From Fidelibacterota bacterium (GTDB lineage: Bacteria; Fidelibacterota; Marinisomatia; SCGC-AAA003-L08; TS1B11): a stretch of 64,000 bases of DNA. The notes under the pieces are model-generated. The model saw only the letters and a program-made list of their open reading frames with translations. It was not told where the DNA came from and made no database searches. How positions within the stretch are numbered: the stretch's first letter is position 1; every line of letters begins with the position of its first letter. The position numbers were made by a program, and so were the translations under genes. The DNA lies in contig CP070638.1 of assembly GCA_020354025.1 (NCBI GenBank), forward strand, positions 2,578,250 through 2,642,249, read 5' to 3'. Positions 42,123 to 52,124 of this stretch are shown here, one piece after another.

Positions 42123-43448
42123 ATGACCTCCCGGAAAAAGGACCATACTCTATTTTCGCAGTCTGGCGGGCGCAACCTGCCGCCGCTGGCAGACCGGGTC
42201 CGTCCTGTAACCCTGGCCGATTTCGTGGGTCACGAGGAGCTGGTGGGATCGGGGCACATCCTGCAGAAGGCCTTGGAAACGGATAGCCTCTTTTCCATGA
42301 TATTCTGGGGACCGCCGGGCTCCGGCAAGACCACCCTGGCCAAACTCCTGGCAAGTCACTCCCAGGCTGCCTTCCACGAGATATCCGCGGTTGCTGCCGG
42401 TGTCAAGGAGGTGAGGACTGTCCTGAAGACCGGGGGGAGCAATCGTGAGATGGGGCGAAAGACCATCCTGTTCATTGATGAAATCCACCGGTTCAATAAA
42501 GCCCAGCAGGACGCTCTGCTCCATGCCGTGGAAGACGGTACTATTATCCTGATTGGTGCCACTACCGAGAATCCCAGCTTCGAGGTTATCGGACCCCTGC
42601 TGTCGCGCTGCCGGGTGATCCGCTTGCCGCCATACACCAGCGAGCAGCTGGCGGCTATGCTGGACCGGGCGCTGGTTGAGGATATTGTCCTTTCACGGCG
42701 TGATATTACCCTAACAGACGATGTGCGGCACCTGCTCATCGAGTCCGCCGGTGGTGACGCCCGGAAGATGTTCAACGCCTTGGACATCGCTACCGGTCAG
42801 TATGGGAAGCAGGAGTCGTTTACGCTGACTAGGGAGAACGTCAAGGAGGCGCTGCAGCAGCGTGGTCTGCTCTACGACCGGGCTGGTGATTACCACTACG
42901 ATACCATCTCCGCCTTTATAAAGTCGGTCCGGGGCAGCGACCCCGACGCGGCGGTCTACTGGCTGGTGGTGATGCTGGAGGGCGGCGAGAAGCCGGAGTT
43001 CATTGCCCGGCGGCTGGTGATCCTGGCATCGGAGGATATCGGGAACGCCGATCCCCAGGCCTTGGTGCTGGCTTCCAGCGGTTTCCAGGCGGTGCATATG
43101 GTGGGGCTGCCCGAGTCTGGTTTGATACTGGCTCAGGTGACGACCTACCTGGCAGCAGCGCCTAAGAGTAATGCCGCTTATCTGGCTCTAAAGGGAGCGA
43201 CTAGTCGGGTGCAGGACGAAGGCGCCCAGACGGTCCCGCTGCACTTGCGCAACCCCGCTACGGGTCTCATGGCATCCTTTGATTACGGCAAGGACTACGC
43301 TTATCCCCACGATGAACCGGAGCACTTTATCAGGGTCGACTACTTCCCCGAGGACATGGCGGCAGAGGCGTTTTACCGGCCTACGGACCAGGGACACGAG
43401 AAATTCATCCGCCAACGGCTGGAGAAGCTGTGGTCCGACCGCTACTGA
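42123..43448 (+). CDS. rarA: Replication-associated recombination protein RarA (MgsA)
   Basis: 441 residues from the ATG at 42123; an upstream in-frame ATG lies inside the previous gene. AAA+ ATPase with Walker A G-P-P-G-S-G-K-T and Walker B L-F-I-D-E-I-H-R-F, sensor-1 T-T-E-N-P-S and the RarA/WRNIP1 C-terminal tetramerisation domain (A-V-Y-W-L-V-V-M-L-E-G-G-E, I-A-R-R-L-V-I-L-A-S-E-D-I-G). It acts at stalled replication forks. It overlaps the start of lptD by 19 bp, an unusual pairing. Confidence 0.95.
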   Translation: MTSRKKDHTLFSQSGGRNLPPLADRVRPVTLADFVGHEELVGSGHILQKALETDSLFSMIFWGPPGSGKTTLAKLLASHSQAAFHEISAVAAGVKEVRTVLKTGGSNREMGRKTILFIDEIHRFNKAQQDALLHAVEDGTIILIGATTENPSFEVIGPLLSRCRVIRLPPYTSEQLAAMLDRALVEDIVLSRRDITLTDDVRHLLIESAGGDARKMFNALDIATGQYGKQESFTLTRENVKEALQQRGLLYDRAGDYHYDTISAFIKSVRGSDPDAAVYWLVVMLEGGEKPEFIARRLVILASEDIGNADPQALVLASSGFQAVHMVGLPESGLILAQVTTYLAAAPKSNAAYLALKGATSRVQDEGAQTVPLHLRNPATGLMASFDYGKDYAYPHDEPEHFIRVDYFPEDMAAEAFYRPTDQGHEKFIRQRLEKLWSDRY

Positions 43449-46400
43449 TCATTCTCGCCCACGGTTTCTTTGTGGGGATAATCATGGCTGGTCCACCCGA
43501 TGAGCGCCTGCGCTGGACCGCAGACGTTCAAGAGCATGTTTCCCGTAATGGTCAGTCGGTAGAGGTCCTCTCTGGCAACGTAAGATTCTTGAAAGGCGAG
43601 TTGGAGCTTACTACCGGGCATGCCAAGTATTATCGAGGTTATGAGCGTGTTTATTTCTCGGGTCCGGTAGAAATGGTGCGCCCCGGGCAACAGCTTACCT
43701 GCGATTCCCTTATTTATTTCAACTCCGAAGATAAGATCCATGCCTGGGGTGACACCGTCAGGTTTGAAACGGAAAACGACACGATCACTTGCCGGGAATT
43801 CGTCTATTGGACGGAACTGGACTCCGGGATCGCCCGGCGGAATGTGGTCATGACCCAAGCGGCCCGTCAGCTTACCACGGAGGAATTCCACTATCATAAG
43901 ACCGGGGGACAGCGCGGCAGTTCGTTCTGGTCTGAGGGGACCGTTGAGATTATAGAGGGTGATCGGCATGTGTCCGGTCAGCGCATGACGTACGACGACA
44001 CCACCGGTATATTGGATCTGATCGGCGACGCTGCCATCAGGGAAAACAATCGGGAATTGCGTGGCAAAAGGATTCATCTGGTATACGATGGTGATGACCT
44101 GCGGTCGGGGCTGGTGGAGGAAGAGGCCAGAGGCACAGCCCAGATTCAGGCCCGGCTCTCGAACGAACAGCGCGACTTTCAGCCCTTTACTGATGAACTC
44201 ACCAGCCGTAGGATGGAAGCTAGCTTTGTCGACAACCGCCTGGCCACCCTGAACCTGCTGGGTATGGCAACGTCCAAATACAACGTTGTTGAGGACTCGA
44301 TCCGCCAGGGTCTGAACCACGCCACCGGGGATACGCTCACCATGGACTTTGACAGTACCAGCCAGCTGATTCGCATTCGCGTTCGGGGAGGAGCGCGGGG
44401 GCGTTTTGAACCGGAACCGGGCAATGCTGATGTGGACACGGTGGTCATTTACAAAGCGGATTACATCGACTACCAGATCCCCCAGGAGATAACCTATCTG
44501 GAGCGGGGAGCCCGGGTTGACTACCAGGAGAACGGACTGGCCGCCGGACACATTATGGTCACCTGGCAAGATAACCTCGTGCGCGCTGGGATAGCCTTCC
44601 AGGAACGGCCTACCCTCTATCAGGCAGGCCGCGATCCCATGTACGGCCAGCTGATGGAGTTCGACATGGTGGAAGAGAGAGGACGGATTGTCAGGGGGAG
44701 GACTAGACTTGAGAAGGGTCACTACCACGGCGAACTGATCCACCGCTATCCGGAGAATGTGTACTATGTGCGCCGCAGCCTATACACCACCTGTGAGCTG
44801 GATACGCCCCACTTTTACTTCGCCTCGCAGCGGATGAAAATGCTCCAGGGCGATAAAGTAATCGCTAAACCCATTATCCTCTACCTCATGGACATACCGC
44901 TTCTGGGATTGCCGTTTATTGTCTTTCCCAACGAATCGGGTGGGCGCCGCGCAGGATGGATAATGCCCAACTACGGCAACAGTGACCACCACGGGCGCTA
45001 TCTTGAGGGACTGGGTTATTTCTGGGTTATCAGCGACTATACTGACGCCACCACTTGGCTGGACTTTTTTGATAAACGCGGGATTCAGGCGCGGGGGCGT
45101 TTCAGGTATAACCGGCGATATAAATACAGCGGCCAGTTTAGCGCTACCCTATTCAAACTCGTTGAAGGAGGGAATATCGCCAACCTGTTTACGACGGCAA
45201 AGACGGGCAACAAGTGGAGCGGTTCCTGGAGCCATCGCCAGACCATTGATCCTACCCAGCGGCTGAATGTGAACGCCCGGTACACGTCAGATCCCAAGAT
45301 GTTCCGGGATCATGGTCTTGACCGGCGCACTAGGTTGAATCAGCAGATTGTCTCCAATGCCAGCTACAGCAAGAGCTGGCCCGGTACCTCGAACCGATTC
45401 AACCTGGCTCTTCAGGAGAAATATGATTTGCAGGCCGTTGACCGGCTGGGAATCCCCCCTGTCCGCCTGGGCCAACGAATTGAGGAAAAATCCCGCACCT
45501 TGCCTAAGATCACCTTCGGTCGTGCCAGCACTGCCCTGCTCAAGCCCGCCAGGGGTCAGACACCCAGATGGTATCACGATATCCGCTGGTCGCTCAATAG
45601 CAGCCTGAACAACCACCAGACCGTTTTTTGGGAAGCATATTTGGATACGGCCGACTCGTCTCTCGTCTGGCCGAATAAAAAGGATTTGGATACATACAAC
45701 CGCACCTGGGCAAAGAACAGCTTCAACTTCCAGGCCCAGCAGAACATTCTCAGGTATCTGACAATGAGGCTTAGCCTGGGTATCACCCAGGACTGGACGC
45801 CCAGTTATCGGAAAGCGTACATGGATACGGCTGGAGCCATCGATTACGATACGGTTGAGGACTTTATCGCCAGACATACCGGACGAATTTCCCTCACCGC
45901 AAATACCAAGCTATACGGGCTGTTTCCATTGCGCATGGGCTCCCTTGAGGCAGTGCGACACGTGATAACACCATCTATCAGCTATAGCTACACCCCTGAC
46001 TTTTCTAAACCCATTCTCGGTTATGATCTCGGTTACTTTCCGGTGGGGCCGGATGGTGAAGCCTATGACAAGTTCGCTGGCTCCCCTATAGGCGGGACCC
46101 CCAACAGGGAGAGCCAGGTTATGAGCGTCTCGGTATCCAACCTGTTTCAAGCCAAGCGCGAAGTCGAGGGCAAGGAGGTCAAGACCCACCTCCTTACGTG
46201 GAATATGAGTACCAGCTACAATTTCACGGCCGACAGCCTGCGGCTCAGCCCAATCCGATCCAGTTTCCGGTCACCGTTCCTGCGAATGCTGAATCTGGAC
46301 ATTTCCATGGAGCACGATTTCTACGAGTGGGACAAGACCGCCGGGCGCCGGGTTAACCGGGTTAGGACCATTCCCCGGCTCTCACGAATGAATGCCAGCA

Positions 46401-46894
46401 GCAACCTGCGGTTGGCTGGCAAACGGCTAGTCCCGCTACCGAAGGCGGTACCGGGTGAAGCGGAAGCACTGACTGATACGCTTATAGTTGACGAGGAAGA
46501 AGAACCGGACGACCGGGCGTCATTACGCCGGGAGGTCGTAAAACCTACTATCGCTCGGGACAACATCTGGGAAGCCACACTGGCTCTACGATACAGCCTG
46601 ATCCCCTACCCTGAGCGGCGTGAGACCTTCTGGCTGAATGGGAATTTCAAGCTGAGTATCGGGCCCGGCTGGAATGTGGGCTACTCCGCCCGTTTCGACA
46701 TGCTCACCCAGAGCTTGGTGAGCCATGATTTGCAGCTATATCGTCAGCTGCACTGCTGGGAGTTCTCGTTCAGCTGGAGTCCCTCCGGCGCCTTCCGGGG
46801 TTTCATGCTGCGCATTAACGTGAGAGACATGGATCTGCAGGATATCAAGTACGAATCAAGGGGAGGCCGGCAGAACTTTCTGGGAGTTTACTGA
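43430..46894 (+). CDS. lptD: LPS assembly outer-membrane protein LptD
   Basis: 1154 residues from a GTG start inside the end of rarA; the signal peptide (L-L-I-I-L-A-H-G-F-F-V-G-I-I-M-A-G) begins at once, supporting that start. An OstA/LptA-like beta-jellyroll (~30-480, e.g. L-S-G-N-V-R-F-L-K-G) is followed by the LptD hallmark Y-T-T-C-E-L-D-T-P-H-F-Y-F and F-P-N-E-S-G-G-R-R-A-G-W, then a long C-terminal beta-barrel. It inserts lipopolysaccharide into the outer leaflet. It is longer than E. coli LptD (784). No lptE or lptA gene is adjacent. Confidence 0.92.
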   Translation: MVRPLLIILAHGFFVGIIMAGPPDERLRWTADVQEHVSRNGQSVEVLSGNVRFLKGELELTTGHAKYYRGYERVYFSGPVEMVRPGQQLTCDSLIYFNSEDKIHAWGDTVRFETENDTITCREFVYWTELDSGIARRNVVMTQAARQLTTEEFHYHKTGGQRGSSFWSEGTVEIIEGDRHVSGQRMTYDDTTGILDLIGDAAIRENNRELRGKRIHLVYDGDDLRSGLVEEEARGTAQIQARLSNEQRDFQPFTDELTSRRMEASFVDNRLATLNLLGMATSKYNVVEDSIRQGLNHATGDTLTMDFDSTSQLIRIRVRGGARGRFEPEPGNADVDTVVIYKADYIDYQIPQEITYLERGARVDYQENGLAAGHIMVTWQDNLVRAGIAFQERPTLYQAGRDPMYGQLMEFDMVEERGRIVRGRTRLEKGHYHGELIHRYPENVYYVRRSLYTTCELDTPHFYFASQRMKMLQGDKVIAKPIILYLMDIPLLGLPFIVFPNESGGRRAGWIMPNYGNSDHHGRYLEGLGYFWVISDYTDATTWLDFFDKRGIQARGRFRYNRRYKYSGQFSATLFKLVEGGNIANLFTTAKTGNKWSGSWSHRQTIDPTQRLNVNARYTSDPKMFRDHGLDRRTRLNQQIVSNASYSKSWPGTSNRFNLALQEKYDLQAVDRLGIPPVRLGQRIEEKSRTLPKITFGRASTALLKPARGQTPRWYHDIRWSLNSSLNNHQTVFWEAYLDTADSSLVWPNKKDLDTYNRTWAKNSFNFQAQQNILRYLTMRLSLGITQDWTPSYRKAYMDTAGAIDYDTVEDFIARHTGRISLTANTKLYGLFPLRMGSLEAVRHVITPSISYSYTPDFSKPILGYDLGYFPVGPDGEAYDKFAGSPIGGTPNRESQVMSVSVSNLFQAKREVEGKEVKTHLLTWNMSTSYNFTADSLRLSPIRSSFRSPFLRMLNLDISMEHDFYEWDKTAGRRVNRVRTIPRLSRMNASSNLRLAGKRLVPLPKAVPGEAEALTDTLIVDEEEEPDDRASLRREVVKPTIARDNIWEATLALRYSLIPYPERRETFWLNGNFKLSIGPGWNVGYSARFDMLTQSLVSHDLQLYRQLHCWEFSFSWSPSGAFRGFMLRINVRDMDLQDIKYESRGGRQNFLGVY

Positions 46895-46975
46895 TCCCTC
46901 TTTGCCGGTGATTCTGCCTTTCAGGTTAAAAAACCTTGTAATCACCTTATATTGGAACAAAATTTGCTCGCTCAC

Positions 46976-47455
46976 ATGAGTAGTTTTTCCTCCCTGCTTG
47001 CCAAGCAGTTCATCATTCTGCCCATGCGTGCCACTGACAGGAGCTCTGCTGTTCAGGAGCTGCTGATCCCGTTGGCTCAGAACCACATTATTACGTCCCG
47101 TGACGAATGCCTGGAGAGCATCCTGAAACGTGAGCGGCGCATGAGTACTGGCGTTGGGAAAGGTGTAGCCCTGCCCCACGGACTCAGCGATAGCGTGAAG
47201 GAAGTGGCGATGGTCATGGGTATTTCCCCCAACGGCCTCGACTTCAAGGCCGTTGATGGGGCCCTGTGCCATATTTTCGTCCTGCTCATCAGTCCCGCCA
47301 GCGAGCCGGATAAACACCTGAAACTCCTCAGCCGCATCACAAAGTTGCTCAGTGATGGGGAACTGCGCAGCGCACTGCTGGAGACTGGCACGCCGGAGGA
47401 AGTACTTGATACACTGAAAAAATGGGAAACTCAGGAAGAGGATGTCCTCCTCTGA
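46976..47455 (+). CDS. ptsN: PTS IIA-like protein (EIIA-Ntr, PtsN)
   Basis: The ATG at 46976 is favoured over an upstream TTG; the product has 159 residues. It has the PTS EIIA type-2 fold with the phospho-acceptor His68 in G-K-G-V-A-L-P-H-G. V-F-V-L-L-I-S-P-type and L-S-R-I-T-K-L-L-S-D motifs fit the nitrogen-PTS group, which regulates K+ and nitrogen metabolism rather than sugar uptake. No EI or HPr gene is nearby. It lies 81 bp after lptD and 107 bp before hisS. Confidence 0.92.
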   Translation: MSSFSSLLAKQFIILPMRATDRSSAVQELLIPLAQNHIITSRDECLESILKRERRMSTGVGKGVALPHGLSDSVKEVAMVMGISPNGLDFKAVDGALCHIFVLLISPASEPDKHLKLLSRITKLLSDGELRSALLETGTPEEVLDTLKKWETQEEDVLL

Positions 47456-47562
47456 AGCCATCATCACCAGCTTGCCCGGATCGGCGCTTCGCTCTCCACC
47501 GGCGCTGAAAAGCTTAACCTTGCACCTCCAACGATACCCCTAGGCCGGAAAGTAACACCAGC

Positions 47563-48855
47563 GTGGGTGAACCCGTAAAGCGCATCAGAGGAGTTCGGGA
47601 TATCCTTCCCGAAGAGACTCACCTCTGGCGCTTCATGGAATGGATCGTCCATGCCGTGATGTCCACCTATGGCTACCAGGAAATCCGCACACCGGCCTTT
47701 GAGCCCACCGAGCTGTTCGTCCGGGGCGTTGGACTGGAGACCGACATCGTCCACAAGGAGATGTACACCTTCACCGACAAGGGTGGCAAGAGCCTCACTC
47801 TCAAGCCGGAGCTCACCGCACCGGTCGTCAGGGCCTACATCCAGAACCACCTCGATCGGGAAGCCCCCATCACCCGACTGTACTACCTTGATGAGCTCTA
47901 TCGCCAAGAACGCCCCCAGAAGGGACGCCTGCGCCAGTTCAACCAGTTTGGCGTGGAGGCCATCGGCTCGCCCCACCCGGAGCAGGACGTTGAGATCATC
48001 GCCCTGGCCTATGATTTATGTAGCCTTTTCGTGCCCCAAGGCCTGACCGTTCGTCTGAACAGCATCGGCAGTCCGGAGCAGCGCGGCGAGTACCTCAAGC
48101 AGCTAAGGGAGGTTTTCCAACCATACGCCGCAGACCTGGACCAGCTGGACCGGCAGCGCCTGAAAAACAATCCTCTGCGCCTCTTTGACAGCAAGAATCC
48201 CGAAACCCAGGCCCTTCTGGAGCAGCACGCCCCGCTCATCTCTGACCATATCTCCAGCGAGGACCGGCAGCACTACGAAGAAGTACAAGCGGGCCTTAAG
48301 GCGCTGGAGGTTCCCTTCGAGCATGATCCCAGGCAGGTACGGGGATTGGACTATTATACCCGCACCACCTTCGAGATCACGTCCGGAAAGCTGGGGGCGC
48401 AGGATGCCCTCTGCGGCGGCGGTCGCTATGATAACTTAGTGCAGCAGCTGGGCGGCCCGGATATCCCGGCGATAGGCTTTGCGGCGGGTGTGGAGCGGCT
48501 GCTGTTGGTGGCCGGTGAGAGTCTGAAAGAGAAGGTTACACTCCGGAAGCTGGACGTCTACCTGGCGGTCTTGGCCGAGGAGGCCCGCGCCCCGGCTCTT
48601 GTCCGCGCCCAGGAGCTGCGGGCAGCTGGCTATACCGTGATACTGGAGACCCTGCGCCGCAGCGCCAAAGCCCAGCTCCGGGAGGCCAACCGCTCCGAGG
48701 CTCGCGCAGCGGTGATCATGGGTGAGGAGGAGGTAAAGAAGGGCACCTGCACCGTCAAACGCATGGACAACGGCGAGCAGGAGGAAGTCGCAGTAGACCA
48801 ACTGGCGACGCACTTGGACGGAATTCTGCATCCCGTCCCGTCGACAGACAAATAA
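47563..48855 (+). CDS. hisS: Histidyl-tRNA synthetase
   Basis: 430 residues from a GTG start. Class II synthetase: motif 1 near 25-50, motif 2 Y-R-Q-E-R-P-Q-K-G-R-L-R-Q-F, the histidine-specific V-R-G-L-D-Y-Y-T-R-T-T-F-E, motif 3 with G-G-G-R-Y-D-N-L-V and G-F-A-A-G-V-E-R-L, and a C-terminal anticodon-binding domain (~335-420). It charges tRNA-His. A T-box or other leader is not visible upstream. Length matches the bacterial family (~420-430). Confidence 0.97.
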   Translation: MGEPVKRIRGVRDILPEETHLWRFMEWIVHAVMSTYGYQEIRTPAFEPTELFVRGVGLETDIVHKEMYTFTDKGGKSLTLKPELTAPVVRAYIQNHLDREAPITRLYYLDELYRQERPQKGRLRQFNQFGVEAIGSPHPEQDVEIIALAYDLCSLFVPQGLTVRLNSIGSPEQRGEYLKQLREVFQPYAADLDQLDRQRLKNNPLRLFDSKNPETQALLEQHAPLISDHISSEDRQHYEEVQAGLKALEVPFEHDPRQVRGLDYYTRTTFEITSGKLGAQDALCGGGRYDNLVQQLGGPDIPAIGFAAGVERLLLVAGESLKEKVTLRKLDVYLAVLAEEARAPALVRAQELRAAGYTVILETLRRSAKAQLREANRSEARAAVIMGEEEVKKGTCTVKRMDNGEQEEVAVDQLATHLDGILHPVPSTDK

Positions 48856-49015
48856 TTAATCAGTCGAGACGCATCACACGGGCCGAAGAGGCTGCAGCGG
48901 GTGAGTCCGGGCAGTCTGACCGGCGCGAAGTTGGGGGCATCTCAGCATGAGTCCGTCAGGTCTGCTACTGGCGGAATCAGGCGTCGGATCGTAATAGCGT
49001 AGATATAAACAGGGA

Positions 49016-49513
49016 ATGAGAGTAATGTTTATGAATTATAAAAAGATACTTTTCCCATTATTTTGTGTCGGCCTGTTTGCCTGTGCGACGAATCAGAGAA
49101 TGACTCCTGAGCGACGGACGGCGATAGCGTTAACGGTCGGTCAGCGGTTCACTGAGATCGCTGAGGCAACCAACGCTTTGGAATTCGATCGCCTGCTAGG
49201 TCAATACCGGGAGAGTGAAGACCTGACCTATGTTGCGGGTGGCCGGGTGACGCGCTCCCATGAAGCCTTCTCAGACATTATGGACGCACAGTTTGGAGGC
49301 GTGACCAACGCCGACCTGCGATGGCGGGATATATTCGTGGATGTACTCAGCCCCGAAGTGGCGGTTGTAACGGCGACGTTTGAGTTCAATGCCACTCTGG
49401 AAAGCGGGGATGTGGCACGGTCGTCGGGGACGTATATGTGCATCTATGTTCTGCATGATGGCCGTTGGCAGATCCAGTACTCGGCGCACTCATTCCCGAT
49501 GAATAGTGGATAG
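49016..49513 (+). CDS. NTF2/SnoaL-like (DUF4440) lipoprotein
   Basis: Up to 165 residues; the ATGs at 49016, 49025 and 49031 are all possible. The signal peptide ends C-V-G-L-F-A-C, a lipobox, so it is membrane-anchored. The mature part has the cone-like NTF2 fold of the DUF4440/SnoaL superfamily: helix, Y-V-A-G-G-R-V-T, then strands V-A-V-V-T-A-T-F-E-F and a terminal D-G-R-W-Q-I-Q-Y-S-A-H-S. Proteins of this type bind or turn over small molecules. Function unknown. Confidence 0.8.
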   Translation: MRVMFMNYKKILFPLFCVGLFACATNQRMTPERRTAIALTVGQRFTEIAEATNALEFDRLLGQYRESEDLTYVAGGRVTRSHEAFSDIMDAQFGGVTNADLRWRDIFVDVLSPEVAVVTATFEFNATLESGDVARSSGTYMCIYVLHDGRWQIQYSAHSFPMNSG

Positions 49514-49560
49514 CTACTCCAGCCGGGGATTGGGTGACTATTCATCAGGGGATAAGAGAC

Positions 49561-49923
49561 ATGAGCGAGGCATTAGCCTACTGCGGTCTGATCTGTGAAA
49601 CGTGCCCGATTTATACTGCGACGAGGGAGGAAAGCAAAGCCGAACAGCGGAGGATGAGAACCGAGATCGCCCGGCTTTGCAGGGAGCAGTATGGGATGGA
49701 GTATGGACCGGAGGATATCACCGACTGCGACGGCTGCTTGACTGAAGGCGACAGACTGTTCTCAGCGTGTTATAACTGTCATATTCGGAGCTGTGCGAGG
49801 CAGAGAGGGCTTGAGAACTGTGCCTTCTGTAGCGAGTATGTCTGCGATAGCCTTGAAGAATTCTTTTCCACCGATCCTGCTGCTAAGACACGTTTAGACG
49901 AGATAAGGACCGGCATTCAGTAA
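49561..49923 (+). CDS. DUF3795 cysteine-rich protein
   Basis: The ATG at 49561 has GGGGATAAGAG upstream; an earlier ATG lies nearer the preceding stop. 120 residues with about ten Cys in paired motifs (A-Y-C-G-L-I-C-E-T-C-P-I-Y, D-C-D-G-C, C-Y-N-C-H-I-R-S-C, C-A-F-C-S-E-Y-V-C), the layout of DUF3795, presumed to bind zinc or an iron-sulfur centre. Cytosolic. Function unproven in the family. Confidence 0.88.
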   Translation: MSEALAYCGLICETCPIYTATREESKAEQRRMRTEIARLCREQYGMEYGPEDITDCDGCLTEGDRLFSACYNCHIRSCARQRGLENCAFCSEYVCDSLEEFFSTDPAAKTRLDEIRTGIQ

Positions 49924-50211
49924 ATCGTCGAGAGCGGCGACTCCTCAAATACGCTATCGCCTCCGCAAACCGCGGGTCGTTGCTAGCCGGGGAAAAGCGC
50001 GCTCCACTCCCACCTGATATAAGATAGCTACTCTGCAGGGTTTGATGCAGCCTGACAGGCGCATGAAGCTATTGGGTGCAGTGCGCATTGGCCGCCTAAA
50101 GGAAAGGAGGTGCCTTTAATAATAGCTTGAATAAATGCGACAAGTATAACAAATTTGAATCCACCACCGATTTGAGACACAACATGAAACTCTAACGAAG
50201 GAGGGTTTCTA

Positions 50212-51723
50212 ATGGCAAAGAAAAAACGGACCTTAACGACGAATTTCGGGACGCCGGTTGACGACGACCAGAACACCGTAACGGCCGGCAGCAGCGGTCC
50301 CGCCCTGATCCAAGATGTGCACTTGATCGAGAAGCTGGCGCATTTCGACCGGGAGCGGATCCCCGAACGGGTAGTGCACGCCAAGGGAGCGGGTGCTTAT
50401 GGCTACTTTGAGGTCACCCACGACGTAATCCGGTACACCATGGCACAGTTCCTCTCCAAGATCGGCAAGCGCACGGAGGTTTTTGTACGCTTCTCCACCG
50501 TAGGCGGTGAGAGGGGATCGGCCGATTCGGCGCGTGATCCCCGCGGATTTGCGGTGAAGTTCTACACCGAAGAGGGGAACTACGACTTGGTAGGCAACAA
50601 CACGCCGGTCTTTTTCATACGGGACCCGCTCAAGTTCCCTGACTTCATTCACACTCAGAAGCGGCTGGCAGCGTCCAACCTCAAGGACCCGGACATGTTC
50701 TGGGACTTTCTATCGCTAACACCTGAGTCGGTTCATCAGGTCACAATCCTGTTCTCCAACCGCGGCACGCCCCGGTCCTACCGGCACATGAACGGCTACA
50801 GCGGGCATACCTTCAAGAGGTACAACGATAAGGGTGAGTACTACTGGGTTAAGATCCACCTTATCACTGACCAGGGCATTCAGAATCTGTCCCGGGAAGA
50901 GGCTACCCGCCTTGCCGGAGAGGATCCCGACCACGCTACTCGCGACCTGTATGAGGCAATCGAGCGGGGGGATCACCCTTCCTGGACGGTGAGTGTGCAG
51001 ATCATGACCGCAGAGCAAGCCGGGGATTACCATTTCAATCCGTTCGATATAACCAAGGTACTGCCGCATGGGGATTTCCCGCTGATTCCGGTGGGTCGCA
51101 TGGTGCTTGACCGGAATCCGGAGAATTACTTCGCTGAGGTGGAGCAATCTGCCTTTTCCCCCGGCAACTTTGTGCCGGGAATTGCCGCCTCGCCGGACAA
51201 ACTGCTTCAAGGGCGCCTGTTCAGCTATCACGACACCCATCGCCATCGCCTGGGGCCGAACTATCATCTGATCCCGGTGAACCGGTCTAAGGGTACGGCA
51301 GCGGATAATTACCAGCGGGACGCCGCCATGTTGACCGATGAAAGGACTGGCGGCGATCCGAATTACTATCCCAACACGTTTGCCGGTCCCGAGCCAAGGC
51401 CGGAAGTGGCCGAGCCGCCGTTCGAAGTAACCGGTATGGCCGCCCGGCAGACGTACACCCATCCCAACGATGATTTCGTGCAGGCGGGGGATCTGTACCG
51501 CAAGGTGATGACTGATGAGGATCGAGATCACCTGATCGGCAACATCGTGGATCACCTGGGCGGGGCCCAGAAGCGCATCCAGCTGCGGCAGACGGCTCTG
51601 TTCTACAAGGCCGATCCCGAATACGGCCGACACGTGGCGGAGGGGATAGGGCTTGACGTGAAAAAGGTCGAGCACCTGGCAGGGCTATCCCAGGAGGAAC
51701 GCGTTAAGGCCACGATGGAATAA
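50212..51723 (+). CDS. katA: Monofunctional haem catalase
   Basis: 503 residues, small-subunit clade. Catalytic His56 ([10 protein letters not shown]) and Asn129 (V-G-N-N-T-P-V) lie on the distal side; the proximal haem ligand Tyr339 is in [13 protein letters not shown]. It converts hydrogen peroxide to water and oxygen; no signal peptide, so cytosolic. A strong GGAGGG site precedes the ATG. The 288-bp leader region contains no recognised regulator site, and no Fur/PerR-type gene is adjacent. Confidence 0.97.
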   Translation: MAKKKRTLTTNFGTPVDDDQNTVTAGSSGPALIQDVHLIEKLAHFDRERIPERVVHAKGAGAYGYFEVTHDVIRYTMAQFLSKIGKRTEVFVRFSTVGGERGSADSARDPRGFAVKFYTEEGNYDLVGNNTPVFFIRDPLKFPDFIHTQKRLAASNLKDPDMFWDFLSLTPESVHQVTILFSNRGTPRSYRHMNGYSGHTFKRYNDKGEYYWVKIHLITDQGIQNLSREEATRLAGEDPDHATRDLYEAIERGDHPSWTVSVQIMTAEQAGDYHFNPFDITKVLPHGDFPLIPVGRMVLDRNPENYFAEVEQSAFSPGNFVPGIAASPDKLLQGRLFSYHDTHRHRLGPNYHLIPVNRSKGTAADNYQRDAAMLTDERTGGDPNYYPNTFAGPEPRPEVAEPPFEVTGMAARQTYTHPNDDFVQAGDLYRKVMTDEDRDHLIGNIVDHLGGAQKRIQLRQTALFYKADPEYGRHVAEGIGLDVKKVEHLAGLSQEERVKATME

Positions 51724-52124
51724 GCCTGATTTCCCAGGTTCTAGGGCAGGGAATAGGCGAGTGATTGCATGACCCATGCAAGGACCGCGGCGAACGGGAG
51801 CAGGCGGCGTTGGAGAAACCGGGAGGAAACCGGATAGGATTCGGCGTCCTGCACCGCTAAAGTCTAAATTAGAATCCTGACCTGACAAGCGGTCTCGAAC
51901 GGCCGCTCAGGCCGCCTTGTAGCCCCAGCCTCATAGCGGGCTTTCAGTCCCACCGTCGGACCCGCTTCCAGCGAGACTTATAATAGAGCTATAACGAAGT
52001 ATAGCCAGGCCATACGGTTGGTGTGGAGTTTTGAAAAAAGTTTAAATAATTTACATCACTTGAGTGTATGCCCTGTGGCAGCTGATACCCCCCGGGATAG
52101 CAGTCATCAAAAGTGGAGGATAAC
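51724..52124. other. 401-bp gap with no supported gene
   Basis: Between the catalase and the isomerase-like gene, both rightward. It holds several GC-rich partial inverted repeats (e.g. AGCGGG ... CCCGCT at 51935-51970) without T-runs and an AT-rich stretch at 52035-52060 (TTTAAATAATTT) that could be part of the downstream promoter. A tRNA-like TCGAAC string at 51895 does not fit a T-arm. Confidence 0.5.

Noticed and set aside
43442-44743. 433-codon open frame antisense to lptD
   Set aside because: Composition follows the codon bias of lptD on the other strand; no ribosome-binding site, and lptD has clear family motifs here.
50716-51675. 319-codon open frame antisense to the catalase
   Set aside because: Mirror of catalase codons; no family features.
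51890-51925. Possible tRNA T-arm (TCGAAC)
   Set aside because: No GTTC core, no cloverleaf partners and no acceptor stem could be formed around it.
51935-51970. AGCGGG...CCCGCT inverted repeat after catalase as a terminator
   Set aside because: Stem is short with a long loop and no T-run follows.
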